From Acidobacteriota bacterium (GTDB lineage: Bacteria > Acidobacteriota > Vicinamibacteria > Vicinamibacterales > UBA2999), in NCBI GenBank assembly GCA_030697165.1, contig JAUYQQ010000021.1, positions 62,001-126,000 on the forward strand: DNA of 64,000 bases. Direction: 5' to 3'. The first letter of the stretch is position 1, and each line of letters opens with the position of its first letter. The notes under the pieces are model-generated. The model worked only from the letters and a program-made list of their open reading frames with translations. It had not been told where the DNA came from and did no database searches. The position numbers and the translations under genes were made by a program. Of this stretch, positions 62,913 through 64,000 are shown piece by piece.

Positions 62913-63752
62913 ATGCATCTCAAATTGATTCTCGCTACCGCCGTGATCGCTCTCTCCATGGTCCCGCTCGCTGCCCAGGAGCAGGACCGCGCCACCGTGC
63001 AGCTGCGCGATGGCACCAAGGTCGAAGGTCGCATTGAAGAGCTCGGACAGGGCATCTTGTTCCTGCGCGTCTCGCGTGACGACCAGCGGCGAATTCCCAT
63101 CTCCACTGTTGCCCTGATCGACCGGAAGGGCGCCGCCGCCGGCCTGCCGGATACCGAAATCAGCGAGGCCCGAAATGCCGAGCACTTGCTGCTCTTGACC
63201 GGCGGGTCGAGTGTCAAAGGCCAGCTGGTTCAGATTCGCGGGGGCGAGGGTTCAGGCGACGCCGGTCCGCGGACGTACGTGTTCAGGACCGCAGCGGGCG
63301 AGGAGCGTAGCTACCAGCCAGAGCAGGTGGCGCGCATCTACCTGGGGCTGTATCCGTTCGCAGCCGCGGTACAGAGCGACGTCGCCGCGGCGCCGCAAGT
63401 CCCGGCTGGGGCCATTCGCGTGCCCGCTTCGTCTGGTTGGGTCGCGACCGGCCTGACCGTTCGCAAGGGCGACCTGGTCTCGTTCACCACCTCGGGTGAA
63501 GTGCAGTTGTCAGACAACGCAGCCGATCGCGCCAAGGCGGCGGGCACGACCCGGACAGCGCAGATGGCGCCGCTGCCCACCGTGAATGCGGGCGCGTTGA
63601 TCGGCCGGATCGGTAACAACGGCCGGCCCTTTGGCATTGGCGATCAGGCCAGCGTGCCGATGCCAGACGCGGGCATGTTGTATCTCGCGGTCAACGATGA
63701 CGAGCGCGGCGACAACGCCGGCGAGTTCATCGTGCTCGTCAGCCGCCGCTGA
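62913..63752 (+). CDS. Exported protein with C-terminal LecA/PA-IL-like domain
   Basis: A 279-residue protein with a signal peptide (MHLKLILATAVIALSMVPLAAQ). Residues ~25-150 are strand-rich, containing ATVQLRDGTKVEGRIEELGQG (an Sm/S1-like beta pattern) and LLLLTGGSSVKGQLVQI. The C-terminal ~110 residues (WVATGLTVRKGDLVSFTTSG, LIGRIGNNGRPFGIGDQ, GMLYLAVNDDERGDNAGEF) match the galactose-lectin PA-IL/LecA pattern, including the V-N-D-D/D-N region that binds calcium and sugar. Predicted periplasmic or surface sugar binder. Confidence 0.8.
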   Translation: MHLKLILATAVIALSMVPLAAQEQDRATVQLRDGTKVEGRIEELGQGILFLRVSRDDQRRIPISTVALIDRKGAAAGLPDTEISEARNAEHLLLLTGGSSVKGQLVQIRGGEGSGDAGPRTYVFRTAAGEERSYQPEQVARIYLGLYPFAAAVQSDVAAAPQVPAGAIRVPASSGWVATGLTVRKGDLVSFTTSGEVQLSDNAADRAKAAGTTRTAQMAPLPTVNAGALIGRIGNNGRPFGIGDQASVPMPDAGMLYLAVNDDERGDNAGEFIVLVSRR

Positions 63753-64000
63753 CTACTGTCCTCGCAGCGTCTTGCCCAGTTCGAGCCCAACCTTGGGCTC
63801 GTCCTGGGTGCCTTCCACGCGAATTACCAGTCGGGTACCAGCGCCGTTCTTGCGCAGCAGCGAATCAAACGGCTTGACCATCCAGCGCTTGAAGCCGGTC
63901 AGGGTGTTCGACGCCGACGCCTTCAGCAGCACTTCGCCCTCGAGCGCCAGCGTCCGGGAGCCGAGCCGATGCGTGCCGTCCAGCTTGATCGAGGCGCCCT
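63753..64000 (-). CDS. AsmA-like protein, C-terminal end (cut by window edge)
   Basis: The last 82 codons: ASIKLDGTHRLG, ALEGEVLLKASASNTLTG, FKRWMVKPFDSLLRKNGAG, LVIRVEGTQDEPKVGLELG, then stop at 63753. The order of K-x-x-L...P-F-D-x-L-L/F-x-K-x-G-A-G...I-x-G-T-x-x-x-P-K-x-G matches the C-terminus of AsmA-family envelope proteins involved in lipid transport. The N-terminus lies outside the window. It is convergent with, and directly follows, the LecA-like gene. Confidence 0.65.
   Translation of the reverse strand, partial: GASIKLDGTHRLGSRTLALEGEVLLKASASNTLTGFKRWMVKPFDSLLRKNGAGTRLVIRVEGTQDEPKVGLELGKTLRGQ

Overview
The window reads as a piece of a GC-rich bacterial chromosome, most likely an acidobacterium close to the Vicinamibacteria. 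This is inferred from gene style, not from a marker gene. The clues are paired Ser/Thr kinases fused to TolB-like propellers, an ADOP/MacB-type permease without an ATPase, many Sec- and Tat-exported enzymes of unknown substrate, TldD/TldE peptidases with signal sequences, and short dispersed palindromes at many gene boundaries. There is no rRNA operon, CRISPR array, complete tRNA or intact transposon.

Layout. 0-5.2 kb: two tandem, translationally coupled kinase-propeller genes on the minus strand, the first cut by the window edge. 5.2-9.35 kb: a scarred region with a frameshifted serine-recombinase remnant, a 3' half of tRNA-Cys(GCA), a second short copy of that tRNA end 3.1 kb away, and two genes that both lost their 5' ends at one point. 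It also holds a GIY-YIG protein, an exported unknown and an F420/NADP-type reductase. 9.35-13.9 kb: a two-RCK potassium channel, an exported TIGR03000-methyltransferase and a hipBA toxin-antitoxin pair. 13.9-28.0 kb: mostly exported hydrolases (dockerin-bearing sulfatase, duplicated M42 peptidase, amidase, creatininase-like protein, DPP III lipoprotein), with a RapA-like SNF2 ATPase and two unknowns. 28-38 kb: small exported and membrane proteins, a ferritin-like protein, dienelactone hydrolase, 1-Cys peroxiredoxin, a barrel protein with a Tyr/Gly/Ser-rich partner, an orphan TonB C-terminal domain and an MFS transporter.

37.9-47.2 kb: an ABC-type permease, then a MoxR-DUF58-BatA-like-DUF4175-like-unknown operon (Bat/aerotolerance type). 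Its usual DUF4159 partner lies apart at 59.9 kb. 47.2-51.9 kb: three TldD/TldE genes in the order TldD-TldE-TldD. The two TldD proteins carry Tat-type signals and the TldE protein does not. 52-62.7 kb: a stress and signalling block with CsbD, a BON lipoprotein, a 1718-residue soluble hybrid kinase with a poly-HAMP array and three receiver domains, a coupled REC-kinase-REC protein, an AI-2E-type permease, a DUF892 protein and a small winged-helix-like protein. 62.9-64.0 kb: an exported protein with a LecA-like domain, then the 3' end of an AsmA-like gene.

How it may work together: the poly-HAMP kinase and its coupled partner form a cytosolic phosphorelay beside general-stress proteins. The MoxR cluster is a membrane/chaperone system. 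The TldD/TldE trio is a candidate exported zinc protease. The intergenic repeats are of at least ten distinct kinds, and in three places they have become part of, or abut, coding sequence.
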